From Alphaproteobacteria bacterium (GTDB lineage: Bacteria; Pseudomonadota; Alphaproteobacteria; Micavibrionales; Micavibrionaceae), in contig JAKLKY010000001.1 of the NCBI GenBank assembly GCA_023150415.1, positions 40,552 through 83,070 on the forward strand: 42,519 nt of DNA, given 5' to 3'. A program made the position numbers and the translations under genes. Positions 1 to 9,180 of the stretch are shown piece by piece. The notes beneath the pieces were generated by a model. That model saw only the letters and a program-made list of their open reading frames with translations, searched no databases and was not told the DNA's origin. Position 1 is the stretch's first letter; the number at the start of each line of letters is the position of its first letter.

Positions 1-22
1 GGTTTGCACGTACATAATTCAA

Positions 23-754
23 ATGATGATGAAGCTTCTTACATTCCTCACCCTCGCTTTATTTTTAACAGGATGCAGCCTTGCGGGCACAGCCATCGGG
101 GCAGGTGCGACCGCCGGTGTTGCGGCCTCGCAGGAGGGCGGGCTGCAGCGCGCCTGGACCGATGCGAAAATCCAGACCCAGATCAACGATCTTTGGTTTC
201 GCTCTGATGTTGATATGTTCCGCAAACTGGATATGACGGTTAATCAGGGCCGTGTGTTGCTGACCGGTGTTGTCCAGAAGCCTGAGCATCGTGTGGAGGC
301 CGTGCGGCTGGCCTGGCAGCCCAAAGGCGTAAGGCAAGTTATTAATGAAATCCGCGTTGCAGATAGCGAGAATATCTTTGGCTTTGCACGTGATGCCTGG
401 ATTGCTGCGCGACTGCGCACCGCGATTACGCTCGATCGGAATATTAAGTCGATTAACTACAACATTGATACGGTTGAAGGAATTATCTATTTGCTGGGTG
501 TAGCGCAAAACCAGGTGGAGCTTAATCGCGTCATTGAAATTGCGCGCACCATTCCTGATGTAAAACAAGTGGTGAGCTATGTGAAGATGGCGGACGCAAG
601 CAAACAAGACAGCTTGGCTCCTTCTCCTGCACAAATAAAGCAACCGTCTGTCCATACTTCGAAACCGCAGAATCCTGTGCCGTTGGCACCTGCAGGCGCT
701 GGTGGCGCTGAGGATGTTTACCAGGAGCCGATCGAATCGGAGCCATTACAATAA
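23..754 (+). CDS. Double BON-domain outer-membrane lipoprotein (DolP/OsmY-like)
   Basis: The 243-residue protein begins with a lipoprotein signal peptide whose lipobox LTGC places the lipidated cysteine at residue 18, so it should sit in the envelope. Two BON-type repeats follow, at about residues 45-110 and 120-195. Each has the alpha-beta pattern with a central glycine after a hydrophobic strand (GRVLLTGVV and GIIYLLGVA). The last 45 residues are a proline-rich tail of low complexity. BON pairs of this kind bind phospholipid in DolP and OsmY relatives and protect envelope integrity; that role is inferred. Three consecutive ATG codons (23, 26, 29) could serve as the start. It is followed 45 bp later by the SirB1-like gene on the same strand. 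Confidence 0.85.
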   Translation: MMMKLLTFLTLALFLTGCSLAGTAIGAGATAGVAASQEGGLQRAWTDAKIQTQINDLWFRSDVDMFRKLDMTVNQGRVLLTGVVQKPEHRVEAVRLAWQPKGVRQVINEIRVADSENIFGFARDAWIAARLRTAITLDRNIKSINYNIDTVEGIIYLLGVAQNQVELNRVIEIARTIPDVKQVVSYVKMADASKQDSLAPSPAQIKQPSVHTSKPQNPVPLAPAGAGGAEDVYQEPIESEPLQ

Positions 755-799
755 AAAAGACTTTATTTCCATAAGGTTTAGAGAGGGAAAGGGATTAAT

Positions 800-1642
800 A
801 TGTCATTCGATCCCCAGGCCTACCTGGCTACGTTAGCAGAGAGTAATGACGCGCAAATCGACCTGGGCATGGCGGCTTTGGCAATCGGGCTTCTGGCGCA
901 GCCTGGCGTTTCCGCAGGGCGATTTCTGCATCATCTGCAATCGCTCGGCAGCGAAGTGGCCGCACGCTTTGACGAATATCGGGCGCGCGGCGAAGAAGAC
1001 AGCGTGCTAACCCGCTTGGCCAGCTTAAAGGATATTATCGTGCTGAGGCACGGTTATGTCGGCGATCAGGAGCGTTATGATGATTTACAAAACGCAAATC
1101 TGGTCCGTGTGATCGAGCGTCGCAAGGGTTTGCCAATCGCGCTCTGTATTCTGGCGATCCATGCCGCGCGAGCGTGCAGCTGGCATGCAGAAGGATTGTT
1201 GTTGCCGGGGCATGTACTTGTGCGTTTGGATCATGACGGAAAACGTCTCATTTTTGATCCCTTTGATTCATGTAAAATTATGGAAGCGCCAGATTTACGC
1301 GCCCTGATGAAAAGGCTGCAAGGTCCGCAAGCCGAGCTTTCTGCCCAGTACTATATTCCGGCCGACAATCGTGATCTCTTGCTGCGCTTACAGAACAACA
1401 TCAAATTCCGGCAAATAGAAAGCGAGGACTATGACGGTGCGCTTAAAACCGTAGCTGTCATGCGCCTGATTGCCCCTGGGGACGCACGGCTTTTGCTTGA
1501 TGAAGGGGTGCTGTATGCGCGGTTGGGCCAGCACCGGGCTGCGATTTTTGCGTTGGAAGATTATCTTTCCCGGAATCTCAGCCCACAAGATCGCCATGAC
1601 GCTTTATTGCTGTTGCGTGATTTACGCACTGGATTGCAATAA
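800..1642 (+). CDS. SirB1-like transglutaminase-fold protein with C-terminal TPR
   Basis: This 280-residue protein matches the SirB1/DUF924-type layout: a helical N-terminus, a transglutaminase-like core with the motif RRKGLPIAL near residue 108, LPGHVLVRL near residue 135 and FDPFD near residue 150, then TPR-like helices from about residue 195. Most members are considered inactive transglutaminase folds of unknown biochemical role, and I see no convincing catalytic cysteine before the conserved histidine. The start is supported by a purine-rich stretch (AGAGGGAAAGGG) 7-10 bp upstream. It lies between the BON lipoprotein and pal, where many relatives would have tolB. Confidence 0.8.
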   Translation: MSFDPQAYLATLAESNDAQIDLGMAALAIGLLAQPGVSAGRFLHHLQSLGSEVAARFDEYRARGEEDSVLTRLASLKDIIVLRHGYVGDQERYDDLQNANLVRVIERRKGLPIALCILAIHAARACSWHAEGLLLPGHVLVRLDHDGKRLIFDPFDSCKIMEAPDLRALMKRLQGPQAELSAQYYIPADNRDLLLRLQNNIKFRQIESEDYDGALKTVAVMRLIAPGDARLLLDEGVLYARLGQHRAAIFALEDYLSRNLSPQDRHDALLLLRDLRTGLQ

Positions 1643-1770
1643 TGAGATTAAAGAAAAGGAAAACTTGCGGGATTTTCCAAACTCCCTCTTGCGAAGTGCA
1701 TGTAATCAGCCTAATTCTTATGAGATCGCAAAAGCGAATCGTCACAATAATTCAAGAGATGGAGATCCCC

Positions 1771-2301
1771 ATGTTCACCCGCCTTCCGTTCATCCGTTTA
1801 TTTATGATTTTGTCGATGGTTGTGTTTCTGGGCGCTTGCTCGACAACCGAAGACGACACAGCGCTGAGCGACAGCGGTATGCAAGAAGGCATAAACGATG
1901 GCCCGTTGGCAGAAGTCTATAACCAGAACCTGCAAGGTCCTGCGCCCGGTACGCAGGCTGATCTGGTGGTCAATGTCGGCGACCGCGTGTTTTTCGGTTA
2001 TGACCGTTTCGATCTGACAGCCGAAGCGCAAACGACGCTGGATAATCAAGCTGCTTGGCTTTCACGCTATCCTAATCTGCGTGTGACAGTTGAAGGTCAT
2101 TGCGATGAGCGCGGCACACGCGAATACAACCTCGCGCTGGGCGAGCGTCGCGCGAATTCCGTGAAGAATTATCTGGCGGCAAAAGGTGTGGACGCAGCGC
2201 GGATCACCACCATCAGCTACGGCAAGGAGCGCCCTGCCGTTCCCGGTTCAGATGAGACCTCATGGGCGCAGAACCGCCGCGGTGTAACCATTGTTGAGTA
2301 A
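1771..2301 (+). CDS. pal: Peptidoglycan-associated lipoprotein Pal
   Basis: Pal is the outer-membrane lipoprotein of the Tol-Pal system, which ties the outer membrane to peptidoglycan during division. The lipobox LGAC gives a lipidated Cys23. The C-terminal OmpA-like domain (about residues 65-176) carries the peptidoglycan-binding motif VEGHCDERGTREYN followed by LGERRANSVKNYL. The frame is open back to 1642, but the ATG at 1771 is chosen because it has a GGAGAT ribosome site and gives a proper signal peptide. The 176-residue length is normal. cpoB follows 24 bp later, the usual partner order, but no tolB precedes it here. Confidence 0.95.
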   Translation: MFTRLPFIRLFMILSMVVFLGACSTTEDDTALSDSGMQEGINDGPLAEVYNQNLQGPAPGTQADLVVNVGDRVFFGYDRFDLTAEAQTTLDNQAAWLSRYPNLRVTVEGHCDERGTREYNLALGERRANSVKNYLAAKGVDAARITTISYGKERPAVPGSDETSWAQNRRGVTIVE

Positions 2302-2325
2302 GTAAACGCCTGATCCAGGCAGGAT

Positions 2326-3291
2326 ATGTCGATGTTCTCTTTTTCTCAGAAGACAATTGGAGCGGTCCCCCGGGGGCCGCTTCTTTTGTTTCCCTTGTGT
2401 TTTTCCGCGATATTTTTGTTGGCGATGCCGGTGCAGGCGCAATCGGCGCGCGATATGATGAACCGTATTACGCGGCTGGAGAATGAGATTGAAACGCTGA
2501 GCCGGGCGCTTTACCGTGGCGAAACGCCCCCGCCCGGCACCCTACCTAATGGCAATTCTGGCGGCGATGCAGCTGGCACCGAGGTTCGCCTGCAACAGAT
2601 CGAGCAAGAAATGCGCGATTTACGCGGCAAGCTGGAGGAGCAATCCTATCAGGTTCAGCAAATGCAGACCCAGATGGCAAAACTGATGGATGATATGCAG
2701 ATGCGTCTGCAGGATCTGGAGCAGGGCAAACCGGTTGGTGCGGCAACAACAACGCCAGCTTCGCCTGCGGCAACACTAACCGGTACCGAGAGTAGCACGT
2801 ATCAGTGGAATTCCAGCGGCGCAGAGGCCGGCGCAACACCGCCGCCTCCTCCTGCCGCTGCGCCAACAACGCCCTCAGCGCCGGTTGGTGGTTCTTTGCC
2901 CTCTGAAGATCAAGTCGCAGCCGCTTACGAGAACGCCTTCAGTCTGTTAAAGGATGGGCGCAATGACGAAGCGCAGGCCGGATTTTCCACGTTCTTGAAA
3001 GATAATCCCAATCATCCGCTGGCGGAAAATGCGCAGTACTGGCTGGGGGAGAGTTACTACGCCAAGGGTGATTTCGTTGCTGCTGCGCGTACCTTTGCTG
3101 AGGGATATCAGCGTTTCCCTAAGGGCAGCAAGGCCGCTGATAATTTATTGAAGCTCGGTTTGTCACTGGCAGAGCAGGGCAAGAAAGCTGATGCCTGTAT
3201 CGCGCTCAGCCAGATTGCATCGCAATTTCCCAATGGTGCCGGGCCGGTTGTGAATCGCGCAGCGCAGGAAAAGGCACGCCTTGGTTGCTAA
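2326..3291 (+). CDS. cpoB: Cell division coordinator CpoB (YbgF)
   Basis: CpoB is a periplasmic TPR protein that couples Tol-Pal activity to septal peptidoglycan synthesis. The 321-residue product has a signal peptide ending near VQAQS (residue about 38), a trimerising coiled coil at about 40-130 (repeated ENEIETLS and EQEMRDLRGKLEEQ heptads), a Pro/Ala/Thr linker at about 140-190, and three TPR-like repeats to the C-terminus (AENAQYWLGESYYAKGDF is typical). The start ATG has GGCAGGAT just upstream; a second in-frame ATG lies two codons on. Its 3' end overlaps the proposed tilS start by 11 bp. Confidence 0.93.
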   Translation: MSMFSFSQKTIGAVPRGPLLLFPLCFSAIFLLAMPVQAQSARDMMNRITRLENEIETLSRALYRGETPPPGTLPNGNSGGDAAGTEVRLQQIEQEMRDLRGKLEEQSYQVQQMQTQMAKLMDDMQMRLQDLEQGKPVGAATTTPASPAATLTGTESSTYQWNSSGAEAGATPPPPPAAAPTTPSAPVGGSLPSEDQVAAAYENAFSLLKDGRNDEAQAGFSTFLKDNPNHPLAENAQYWLGESYYAKGDFVAAARTFAEGYQRFPKGSKAADNLLKLGLSLAEQGKKADACIALSQIASQFPNGAGPVVNRAAQEKARLGC

Positions 3292-4273
3292 ACCGCTTTT
3301 GCAGGATGAATGTGCGGCGCTTCTTGAACACTTTGACTTGCAAGAACAATCAATCGCTGTTGCCGTATCCGGCGGGCCGGACAGTATGGCGCTGGCCTAT
3401 CTTCTTGCGCGTGTATCATCGCGGCCTGTTCAGGCGCTGATTGTTGATCACGGTTTACGTCCAGAATCTAAAAAGGAAGCCCAGCAGGTTAAAAACTGGC
3501 TCTCGCAATGGTCGAATATCAAGCCTTATATCCTGCGCTGGGATGGGCCAAAGCCAAGTCGTAAAATTATGGAGGCCGCCCGCGCTGCGCGTTATGAACT
3601 CTTGGCGCGCAAATGCCGCGCATTGAAAATCAGGAATCTTTTGCTGGCGCATCATCAAGATGATCAGGCCGAAACCTTTTTGTTTCGCTTGGCCAAGGGC
3701 AGCGGTCTGGATGGGTTGGCGGCGATGAAGCCCGTGCAGCCGTATGATGATCTTATGCTAGTAAGGCCGTTTCTCTCTATTCCCAAAGCGCGGCTGGAAG
3801 CGACATGCGCGAATTTTAAAATCCCCTTTGTACGCGATCCAAGTAATGAGAACCCCGCTTTCGCGCGGCCGCGCCTGCGCGCATCGGCTGATGTTCTGGC
3901 CGCTGAAGGCCTTACATCCAAACGCCTGGCGCTGACAGCGCAACGCTTGAGCCGCGCATCACAAGCACTTGAATCTATGACAGAAAAATACTTTGCGCAA
4001 ACTGTTCTTATTCGTGATCAAAATCGTATCGTATTGGATTTTTCAAAGCTTGAGATTTTACCTGAGGAGATTGCTCTAAGAATTTTAATTACATCCTCTT
4101 GCTGTCTTAATCCTGAGGCCGGGCGCAAAATCGGCCTCGAACGGTTTGAGAATCTTTTAAATGATTTATTCCATCTGCGCCCATTTCGTTGTCGCACTTT
4201 GGGTAAGTTGATTTTTGCTCTGAAGAAAGAAAAAGCCGGTGTGACCTTAAGGATCGACCGCGAAGAAAATTAG
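3281..4273 (+). CDS. tilS: tRNA(Ile)-lysidine synthase TilS
   Basis: TilS converts cytidine 34 of the minor tRNA-Ile(CAU) to lysidine, switching its decoding from AUG to AUA. The N-terminal PP-loop ATPase motif SGGPDS lies at residues 30-35, followed by the family signatures VDHGLRPES (about 51-59) and HHQDDQAETFLFRL (about 124-137). At about 330 residues it is shorter than E. coli TilS, so the C-terminal substrate-binding part is reduced. The start is uncertain: TTG at 3281 gives translational coupling with cpoB, and another TTG lies six codons on; no good ATG precedes the PP loop. ftsH follows, as in many Alphaproteobacteria. Confidence 0.93.
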   Translation: MVAKPLLQDECAALLEHFDLQEQSIAVAVSGGPDSMALAYLLARVSSRPVQALIVDHGLRPESKKEAQQVKNWLSQWSNIKPYILRWDGPKPSRKIMEAARAARYELLARKCRALKIRNLLLAHHQDDQAETFLFRLAKGSGLDGLAAMKPVQPYDDLMLVRPFLSIPKARLEATCANFKIPFVRDPSNENPAFARPRLRASADVLAAEGLTSKRLALTAQRLSRASQALESMTEKYFAQTVLIRDQNRIVLDFSKLEILPEEIALRILITSSCCLNPEAGRKIGLERFENLLNDLFHLRPFRCRTLGKLIFALKKEKAGVTLRIDREEN

Positions 4274-4356
4274 CAGTTAAAATCCACGAAAACCTTGCTA
4301 TTTCCGCCAATCGCTATAGATAATAGCAGACGAACATCTGAGAGGACACGCGGCTT

Positions 4357-6276
4357 ATGAACAATTTCGGACGCAATATGCTTTTCTGGCTGGGCATTGG
4401 CTTGGGTTTGCTGCTGCTGTTTAATGTGCTGCAAGGACCGGTGAACACAACAGCAACAGGCAAGCTGGAAGATCTTCCCTACAGCGCCTTCATGAACGAC
4501 GCCAAATCAGGGCGCATCGCGAATGTCACCATTCAGGGGCAAACCCTGACCGGGAATTTCTCTGCCTCCGGTGAAGGATTTCGCACCATGGTGCCGCCGA
4601 ATGAAAACGTGGTCGAACGCCTGAAGGATACCGGCGTGCAAATTACGGCCAAGCCGGAAGACCCCGAGCGCATCAGCTTCATGAGCATTCTTGTCTCTTT
4701 GCTGCCCGCATTCCTGATCGTCGGTGTGTGGATCTTCTTCATGCGCCAGATGCAGGGCAAGGGCGGTGGAGCGATGGGTTTTGGCCGTTCACGCGCGCGG
4801 ATGCTGACCGAAAAGCAGGGCAAGGTAACATTCGAGGACGTGGCCGGCATCGAAGAAGCCAAGCAGGAGCTGGAAGAAATCGTCGAATTTTTGAAAGACC
4901 CGCAAAAGTTTCAACGCCTGGGCGGCAAGATCCCCAAGGGTGCGCTGCTGGTCGGCTCGCCCGGAACGGGTAAAACACTGATTGCACGCGCCGTGGCGGG
5001 GGAGGCGAATGTGCCGTTCTTTACCATTTCCGGTTCCGACTTCGTGGAAATGTTCGTAGGCGTTGGTGCCTCACGTGTTAGGGACATGTTCGAACAGGGC
5101 AAGAAAAACGCGCCCTGCATCATCTTCATCGACGAGATCGACGCGGTGGGCCGCCATCGCGGTGCGGGTCTGGGCGGCGGCAATGACGAGCGCGAGCAGA
5201 CGCTCAACCAATTGCTGGTGGAGATGGACGGATTCGAATCCAATGAGGGCGTCATCATCATCGCCGCCACCAACCGGCCCGACGTGCTGGACCCCGCTCT
5301 GTTGCGCCCTGGCCGTTTCGACCGGCAGATTGTGGTGCCGCTGCCCGATATCAAGGGCCGCGAGAAAATCCTGAAAGTGCATATGAAGAAAGTGCCGCTG
5401 TCGAACAACGTCGATGCGCATGTCATCGCACGTGGCACGCCGGGCTTCTCTGGCGCGGATCTAGCCAATCTTGTGAATGAGGCCGCACTACAAGCCGCAC
5501 GGCGTGGCAAGCGCGTCGTCGGCATGGACGAATTCGAAAGCGCGAAGGATAAGGTCCTGATGGGCGCCGAGCGTAAGTCCATGGTCATGAGCAAGGATGA
5601 GAAAAAACTCACCGCCTATCATGAGGCCGGGCACGCCATTGTCGCGCTGCATGAACCCGCGTCCGATCCTATCCACAAGGCCACCATCGTACCGCGCGGG
5701 CGGGCGCTGGGGCTGGTGATGCGCCTGCCGGAGCGGGATCGTCTTTCCGTCGCCAAGGAAAAGCTGCATGCCGATCTGGCCGTGGCCATGGGCGGGCGCG
5801 TGGCCGAAGAAATTATTTTCGGGCCCGAGAAAGTCACCACCGGCGCGTCCAGCGATATTTCCATGGCCACCGATATGGCGCGGCGCATGGTTACCGAATG
5901 GGGCATGTCGGAGAAGCTGGGGCCTTTAAGATACGCCTCGGATCAGGAAGAAGTGTTCCTGGGCCATTCCGTCACGCAAACCAAAAACATGTCCGATGAA
6001 ACGGCGGGCATTGTCGATTCCGAAATCCGGCGCATCGTGGAGGCTGCCTATCGCCGTGCTACCGAGGTGCTGACGACCAACCTGCAAGACCTGCATACGC
6101 TGGCCAAGGCCTTGCTGGAATATGAGATGCTAAGCGGGGATGAGATCAAAGCCATTCTGCGCGGTGAGCCGATCATCCGCGAGAATGATGATGAACCCGC
6201 CGACAAAACCCCGCGTGCTTCCGTGCCCACGGGCGGGGGCATTGCTTCTGCTGGTGGTTTACCGCAGGGGGCTTAG
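4357..6276 (+). CDS. ftsH: ATP-dependent zinc metalloprotease FtsH
   Basis: FtsH is the inner-membrane AAA+ protease that degrades unassembled membrane proteins and short-lived regulators. Two membrane segments (about residues 8-24 and 108-127) flank a periplasmic domain. The AAA module has Walker A GSPGTGKT at about 200-207, Walker B IIFIDEID, and the second region of homology ending in RPGRFDRQ. The zinc site is HEAGH at 422-426. The usual GPPGTGKT has Ser in place of the first Pro here, probably tolerated. The 639-residue length is typical, and AGAGGA lies upstream of the ATG. The stop is 12 bp from the convergent gene ending at 6289. Confidence 0.98.
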   Translation: MNNFGRNMLFWLGIGLGLLLLFNVLQGPVNTTATGKLEDLPYSAFMNDAKSGRIANVTIQGQTLTGNFSASGEGFRTMVPPNENVVERLKDTGVQITAKPEDPERISFMSILVSLLPAFLIVGVWIFFMRQMQGKGGGAMGFGRSRARMLTEKQGKVTFEDVAGIEEAKQELEEIVEFLKDPQKFQRLGGKIPKGALLVGSPGTGKTLIARAVAGEANVPFFTISGSDFVEMFVGVGASRVRDMFEQGKKNAPCIIFIDEIDAVGRHRGAGLGGGNDEREQTLNQLLVEMDGFESNEGVIIIAATNRPDVLDPALLRPGRFDRQIVVPLPDIKGREKILKVHMKKVPLSNNVDAHVIARGTPGFSGADLANLVNEAALQAARRGKRVVGMDEFESAKDKVLMGAERKSMVMSKDEKKLTAYHEAGHAIVALHEPASDPIHKATIVPRGRALGLVMRLPERDRLSVAKEKLHADLAVAMGGRVAEEIIFGPEKVTTGASSDISMATDMARRMVTEWGMSEKLGPLRYASDQEEVFLGHSVTQTKNMSDETAGIVDSEIRRIVEAAYRRATEVLTTNLQDLHTLAKALLEYEMLSGDEIKAILRGEPIIRENDDEPADKTPRASVPTGGGIASAGGLPQGA

Positions 6277-6288
6277 GATTTTTGGTTT

Positions 6289-6747
6289 TCAAATCTCATA
6301 TCCCAAATTGCGCAGGGATGGTGTGATCCCTGCTTTCCAGGCTTGCGCGACGATGGTCATTTTCTCGACATCAGGATCGGTGATTTGAATTTCGAACTCT
6401 TCTTCATTTGTAACAAGGATGTCCGTCTTTCCGGACAATTCCTGTGCAATAATCGCAAACTGCGCGGCGTCGAAATGCGCGCCGCCAAATTTTATACCAA
6501 CCAAAGAACCTTCTTCTATCATCAGGATGGTCAGCTGATCTGAAAATACTTTCGTGGGATCAAAAACACCGATTGCTGCCTCAATTTTTGCCGAACTTAT
6601 TGCAGGAGTTTTGTCCTGCTGCACAATAACAGGGATATTGCGCTTGTTTCTCTCATCACCCTCCGGATCACCGAACACCTTGTTCAAGCAGGCTTCGTTG
6701 AACATTGCGGCAATGCGTCCAAGCGGTCTGTGGCCAAATCGTGACAT
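6289..6747 (-). CDS. Uncharacterised 152-residue cytoplasmic protein
   Basis: I do not recognise this protein. It has no signal peptide or membrane segment. A basic start (MSRFGHRPLGR) is followed by an alpha-beta sequence rich in Ile/Val strands and acidic residues in its C-terminal half (EEEFEIQITDPDVEK). The open frame runs to 6801, but the ATG at 6747 is preferred because an AAAGGA site stands about 8 bp upstream. It is convergent with ftsH and divergent from the next gene, so it is a single-gene unit. Its position between ftsH and glmM, where many Alphaproteobacteria carry folP, suggests a lineage-specific insertion. Confidence 0.7.
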   Translation of the reverse strand: MSRFGHRPLGRIAAMFNEACLNKVFGDPEGDERNKRNIPVIVQQDKTPAISSAKIEAAIGVFDPTKVFSDQLTILMIEEGSLVGIKFGGAHFDAAQFAIIAQELSGKTDILVTNEEEFEIQITDPDVEKMTIVAQAWKAGITPSLRNLGYEI

Positions 6748-6891
6748 AGGCAGTCCTTTCCAATTTTTCGAAGTATATCCGAAAGTTTTTGCATTATGCA
6801 AATATTATTTAAGTCGTTGTTTTTTTGTCCCGTCCATGAGTTTGCATTCTAACCTTGCGTGAGGATGACGAAAGTCCCACAACTGGAAACC

Positions 6892-7725
6892 ATGAAACAG
6901 CGTACAGCTCTTATCTTCTTCAGTATGATCCTAATCACCGGTCTGGCTGCGGGCTTGCTGGTTGGACGCTTTCGATCGAAGGATGGTTTCGTCTATAATG
7001 GCGCGCCGGTGGATGTGCAGTGCGTTTTTGGGTTGATGGGCGCATTGCGCGATCCGGCTGTTCAGGAGCAGGTGCTGTCTTCCTGCGACAGTCCTGATCT
7101 CCGCATTTTGGAAGATCACCGGGGGCGGCCTGATGAGCATGGTTTTTTGAGCATCAAGACCGCTTATGCCGGGTCTGAAGACGAAGCGCCGGAAATCTAT
7201 CAGGGCTATAAAATGCTGGGTATGACGGCGCCGGGCGTCTATGCCATTCAGACTTGGGAATATACAGGGGGCAGCGGGAATTTCAGCGCGGTCGCGCTGC
7301 TGCGACTGGCGGATGATTGGCTGTCCTTGGTGCGTGTGCTGGCGGTGGGAGATCGCTGCAACGGCGGGATTGTGGAGGCCCGAGTCGCACATGGCGCGGT
7401 TGTGTATTCCATCTTCCTCACGCCGCCGGATATTCTAACCCTGGCAGGTGAAGGGCAGGGGATCGAGGCCTATAAAGATCTGGAAGCCAGCGCCATGAGC
7501 TGTTTCGGCACCGCCCATTACCGTGGCGATAGTCTGGTCGCCATCGAGCTTTATCCTGATGCCACCTTAGACATCGACTCAGAATGGACGAAGAAATACC
7601 GCTATCAGGCCTGTTTTAACGATCATGTGAAAGCTGTGCTGGCCATGGGTATGCCGGCCCTCATGAATCTGGATCAGGCGCGGGAGTTCGCGCGCGGGTT
7701 TTATAAAGCGTGTGTAAACCATTGA
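6892..7725 (+). CDS. Hypothetical exported or membrane-anchored protein
   Basis: The family is not recognised. A hydrophobic N-terminal segment (about residues 6-26, ALIFFSMILITGLAAGLLVG) lacks an obvious cleavage site, so the protein is probably anchored with its bulk in the periplasm. The rest, about 250 residues, is mixed alpha-beta with four or five cysteines (QCVFG, SSCDSP, DRCNGG, MSCFG, YQACF) that could form disulfides. The frame is open to a GTG at 6859; ATG 6892 is chosen because the hydrophobic segment then follows directly, though its ribosome site is poor. The 110-bp gap to the divergent neighbour probably holds both promoters. Confidence 0.65.
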   Translation: MKQRTALIFFSMILITGLAAGLLVGRFRSKDGFVYNGAPVDVQCVFGLMGALRDPAVQEQVLSSCDSPDLRILEDHRGRPDEHGFLSIKTAYAGSEDEAPEIYQGYKMLGMTAPGVYAIQTWEYTGGSGNFSAVALLRLADDWLSLVRVLAVGDRCNGGIVEARVAHGAVVYSIFLTPPDILTLAGEGQGIEAYKDLEASAMSCFGTAHYRGDSLVAIELYPDATLDIDSEWTKKYRYQACFNDHVKAVLAMGMPALMNLDQAREFARGFYKACVNH

Positions 7726-7787
7726 TAATGCTTTTATAATATATTCATTCTAGGATTTTTGCGTATTTCAGGTTAAAGAATGTTTCC

Positions 7788-9161
7788 ATGACTCGTAAAT
7801 ATTTCGGCACCGACGGTATTCGTGGCACGGCCAACACAGCGCCGATGACGGCGATGATTGCGCTGAAGGTCGCGATGGCGACTGCGCATGTGCTGCGCCG
7901 TCATCGCAACGGCGCGCAGACAGACCGGGTGATCATCGGTAAGGATACGCGCCTGTCGGGTTATCTGTTTGAGGAAGCCATGGCCGCCGGCTTTGTGTCG
8001 ATGGGCATGGATGTTATTCTCGTGGGGCCGATTCCGACCCCCGGTATTGCGATGCTCACACGCTCGATGCGCGCCGATGCGGGGATCATGATTTCGGCCT
8101 CGCATAATCTGTTTCAGGATAATGGGATCAAAATTTTCGGCGCGGACGGATTTAAGCTCGATGATGCGCTGGAGCGCGAGATCGAAGCCGCGATTGATTC
8201 TGATCTGGATGCGCATCTGGCGCTGCCGGCCGATATCGGCAAGGCCACGCGCCTCGATGACGCGCTGGGCCGGTATGTCGAGCATATCAAATCCAGCTTC
8301 CCCAAGGGATTGTCTTTGGAGGGTCTGAAGGTGGTTGTCGATTGTGCGCATGGGGCGGCGTATAAGGTCGCCCCGCAGGTGCTTTGGGAGCTGGAGGCGC
8401 AAATCATCACCATCGGCGCGGCACCCAATGGCCGCAACATCAACGAAGGCTATGGCGCCACGGCGCCCGATATTCTGCGCCAGGCGGTGCAGGCGCATCA
8501 GGCCGATATCGGCATCGCGCTGGACGGCGACGCAGACCGCCTGATCATCGTCGATGAGAGAGGCAACGTCATCGACGGCGATCAGTTACTGGCGGCGCTG
8601 GCGCTGCGCATGAAAAACAAAGGACAGCTCAACAGCGACAGGGTGATCAGCACCGTCATGTCGAATATGGGGCTCGAGAAATTCCTGGAAACACAGGGCA
8701 TCGCTCTTAGGCGCACAAAAGTCGGCGATCGTTACGTGGTCGAGGCCATGCGCGAGAGTGGTACCAATCTGGGCGGCGAGCAATCGGGCCATATCGTTCT
8801 TTCAGATTACGGCACAACCGGCGATGGGCTGTTGGCAGCGCTGCAAATTCTGGCGCTGATCAAAGAAAGCGGGCAGAAGGCGTCGCAGGCTTTAGCGTGT
8901 TTTACGCCCTATCCGCAAGTTCTTAAAAATATGCGGTTTGAAGGGCGCTCGCCCCTTGATGATGACAATGTGCAAAAGGCGATAGTTGCAGCGGAAAAAA
9001 AACTGGTTGGCAATGGACGTTTACTTGTACGCCCTTCGGGGACCGAGCCTTTGGTACGCGTCATGGCCGAGGGTGAAGAACGAACGCAGGTTGAAAAGAT
9101 TGTGAATGAAGTTTGCGATGTGATTGCAGCTTGCGTCAAAAAGCAATCCAATGCGGCTTGA
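7788..9161 (+). CDS. glmM: Phosphoglucosamine mutase GlmM
   Basis: GlmM interconverts glucosamine-6-phosphate and glucosamine-1-phosphate on the route to UDP-GlcNAc for peptidoglycan and lipid A. The four phosphohexomutase domains are recognisable: FGTDGIRG at residues 4-11, the phosphoserine loop ISASHN at 102-107, the metal loop DGDADR near 246-251, the sugar loop GGEQSGH near 330, and the phosphate loop [12 protein letters not shown] near 415. The residue after the catalytic loop is Leu108, where the family almost always has Pro (SASHNP). The 457-residue length is normal. purA starts 19 bp after the stop, so the two are probably one transcript. Confidence 0.96.
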   Translation: MTRKYFGTDGIRGTANTAPMTAMIALKVAMATAHVLRRHRNGAQTDRVIIGKDTRLSGYLFEEAMAAGFVSMGMDVILVGPIPTPGIAMLTRSMRADAGIMISASHNLFQDNGIKIFGADGFKLDDALEREIEAAIDSDLDAHLALPADIGKATRLDDALGRYVEHIKSSFPKGLSLEGLKVVVDCAHGAAYKVAPQVLWELEAQIITIGAAPNGRNINEGYGATAPDILRQAVQAHQADIGIALDGDADRLIIVDERGNVIDGDQLLAALALRMKNKGQLNSDRVISTVMSNMGLEKFLETQGIALRRTKVGDRYVVEAMRESGTNLGGEQSGHIVLSDYGTTGDGLLAALQILALIKESGQKASQALACFTPYPQVLKNMRFEGRSPLDDDNVQKAIVAAEKKLVGNGRLLVRPSGTEPLVRVMAEGEERTQVEKIVNEVCDVIAACVKKQSNAA

Positions 9162-9180
9162 GAAGAAGGAATAAGCACAA

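Noticed and set aside
65-655. 196-residue open frame on the - strand opposite the BON lipoprotein
   Set aside because: It lacks any recognisable motif and mirrors the strongly supported BON gene; long antisense frames are expected from its codon usage.
4911-5612. 233-residue - strand open frame inside ftsH
   Set aside because: Serine-rich translation without domain features, entirely within the conserved AAA domain of FtsH.
7773-8498. 241-residue - strand open frame inside glmM
   Set aside because: Shadow of glmM; rich in Arg and His as expected from reversed codons, no motif.
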